From NCBI GenBank assembly GCA_022447095.1, contig JAKUUP010000014.1:1-41880 (forward strand): a DNA stretch of 41,880 nt, in the 5' to 3' direction. The position numbers were made by a program, and so were the translations under genes. Below the pieces are notes generated by a model that saw nothing but the letters and a program-made list of their open reading frames with translations, made no database searches and was not told the DNA's origin. Position 1 is the first letter of the stretch; each line of letters starts with the position of its first letter. This DNA comes from Candidatus Thalassarchaeum betae. Lineage in GTDB: Archaea > Thermoplasmatota > Poseidoniia > Poseidoniales > Thalassarchaeaceae. This document shows positions 40,801 through 41,880 of the stretch, piece by piece.

Positions 40801-40904
40801 ACATTCAATCATTTTAGATTTGAAGGTGCATCTGCGCCAATAACCAATTAGTGACAACTTGTGATAAACAGACTCTGAAAGGATCGGTGATTCCGCTCAC
40901 GCGA
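40801..40904 (+). promoter_or_regulatory. AT-rich promoter/leader of 16S rRNA
   Basis: The composition turns AT-rich just before 16S. ATTTTAGATTT at about 40811-40821 is the best TATA-like stretch. The remaining bases to 40904 would be the pre-rRNA leader. The downstream half of any processing stem is outside the window. Confidence 0.4.

Positions 40905-41880
<976 letters not shown>

Noticed and set aside
40850-40880. GTGATAA followed by CTGA before 16S, resembling a tiny box C/D RNA
   Set aside because: The boxes are only about 10 bases apart, with no C'/D' pair and no evident guide. A chance match in an AT-rich leader.

Overview
This window looks like chromosomal DNA from a euryarchaeon, most plausibly a planktonic Marine Group II archaeon (Poseidoniales, Thermoplasmata-related). 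The archaeal call is firm. It rests on the start of an archaeal 16S rRNA gene at the right edge, the complete S10-spc ribosomal protein cluster in archaeal order (with eS4, eL32, eL19, aIF1 and the RNase P protein Rpp29), a group II chaperonin, a Hef-type helicase, and a tRNA-Trp whose intron carries a box C/D guide RNA. The group-level assignment is inference from protein style (large secreted proteins with one C-terminal anchor, a subtilase, a split glutamate synthase) and should be checked with the 16S sequence.

Layout. 1-5.4 kb: a three-gene glutamate synthase operon (two FMN-barrel paralogues, then a glutaminase fused to the GXGXG domain), converging on a D-amino-acid-oxidase-like gene. 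6.4-8.4 kb: a small zinc-ribbon protein, an AT-rich CPBP membrane protease gene, an intergenic region with nested inverted repeats, and a DUF92 membrane protein. 8.5-19.5 kb: cell-surface and peptide-use genes, namely a membrane protein with a cysteine-less thioredoxin-like domain, the intron-containing tRNA-Trp, a membrane-anchored subtilase, an aspartate-type aminotransferase, two uncharacterised membrane proteins and a roughly 1150-residue anchored surface protein. 19.5-24.1 kb: thermosome subunit, then a two-gene redox unit. 24.1-25.9 kb: the Hef-like helicase on the minus strand. 26.2-40.6 kb: 24 ribosomal/translation genes plus secY in one tightly packed operon with a hairpin-rich leader. 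40.6-41.9 kb: a candidate structured RNA with its own terminator-like hairpin, then 16S rRNA running off the edge.

The most unusual element is the redox pair at 21.3-24.1 kb. The first protein joins an intact single-cluster ferredoxin and an intact flavodoxin to a full-length SdhB/HdrC-like region from which nearly all iron-sulfur ligand cysteines are gone. The next gene is an HdrB/SdhE-like protein that has likewise lost most of its cluster cysteines. Both frames are open and translationally coupled, so this looks like a repurposed scaffold and not a pseudogene. Other points of interest are SecY with about 130 extra N-terminal residues holding four hydrophobic segments, eL32 with an N-terminal SAP-like domain, competing hairpins in the ribosomal operon leader, and the structured RNA upstream of 16S.

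How the genes fit together: glutamate synthase, the amino acid oxidase, the aminotransferase and the secreted protease suggest a heterotroph that takes up and recycles amino nitrogen from proteins and peptides. The right half is core translation and protein export.
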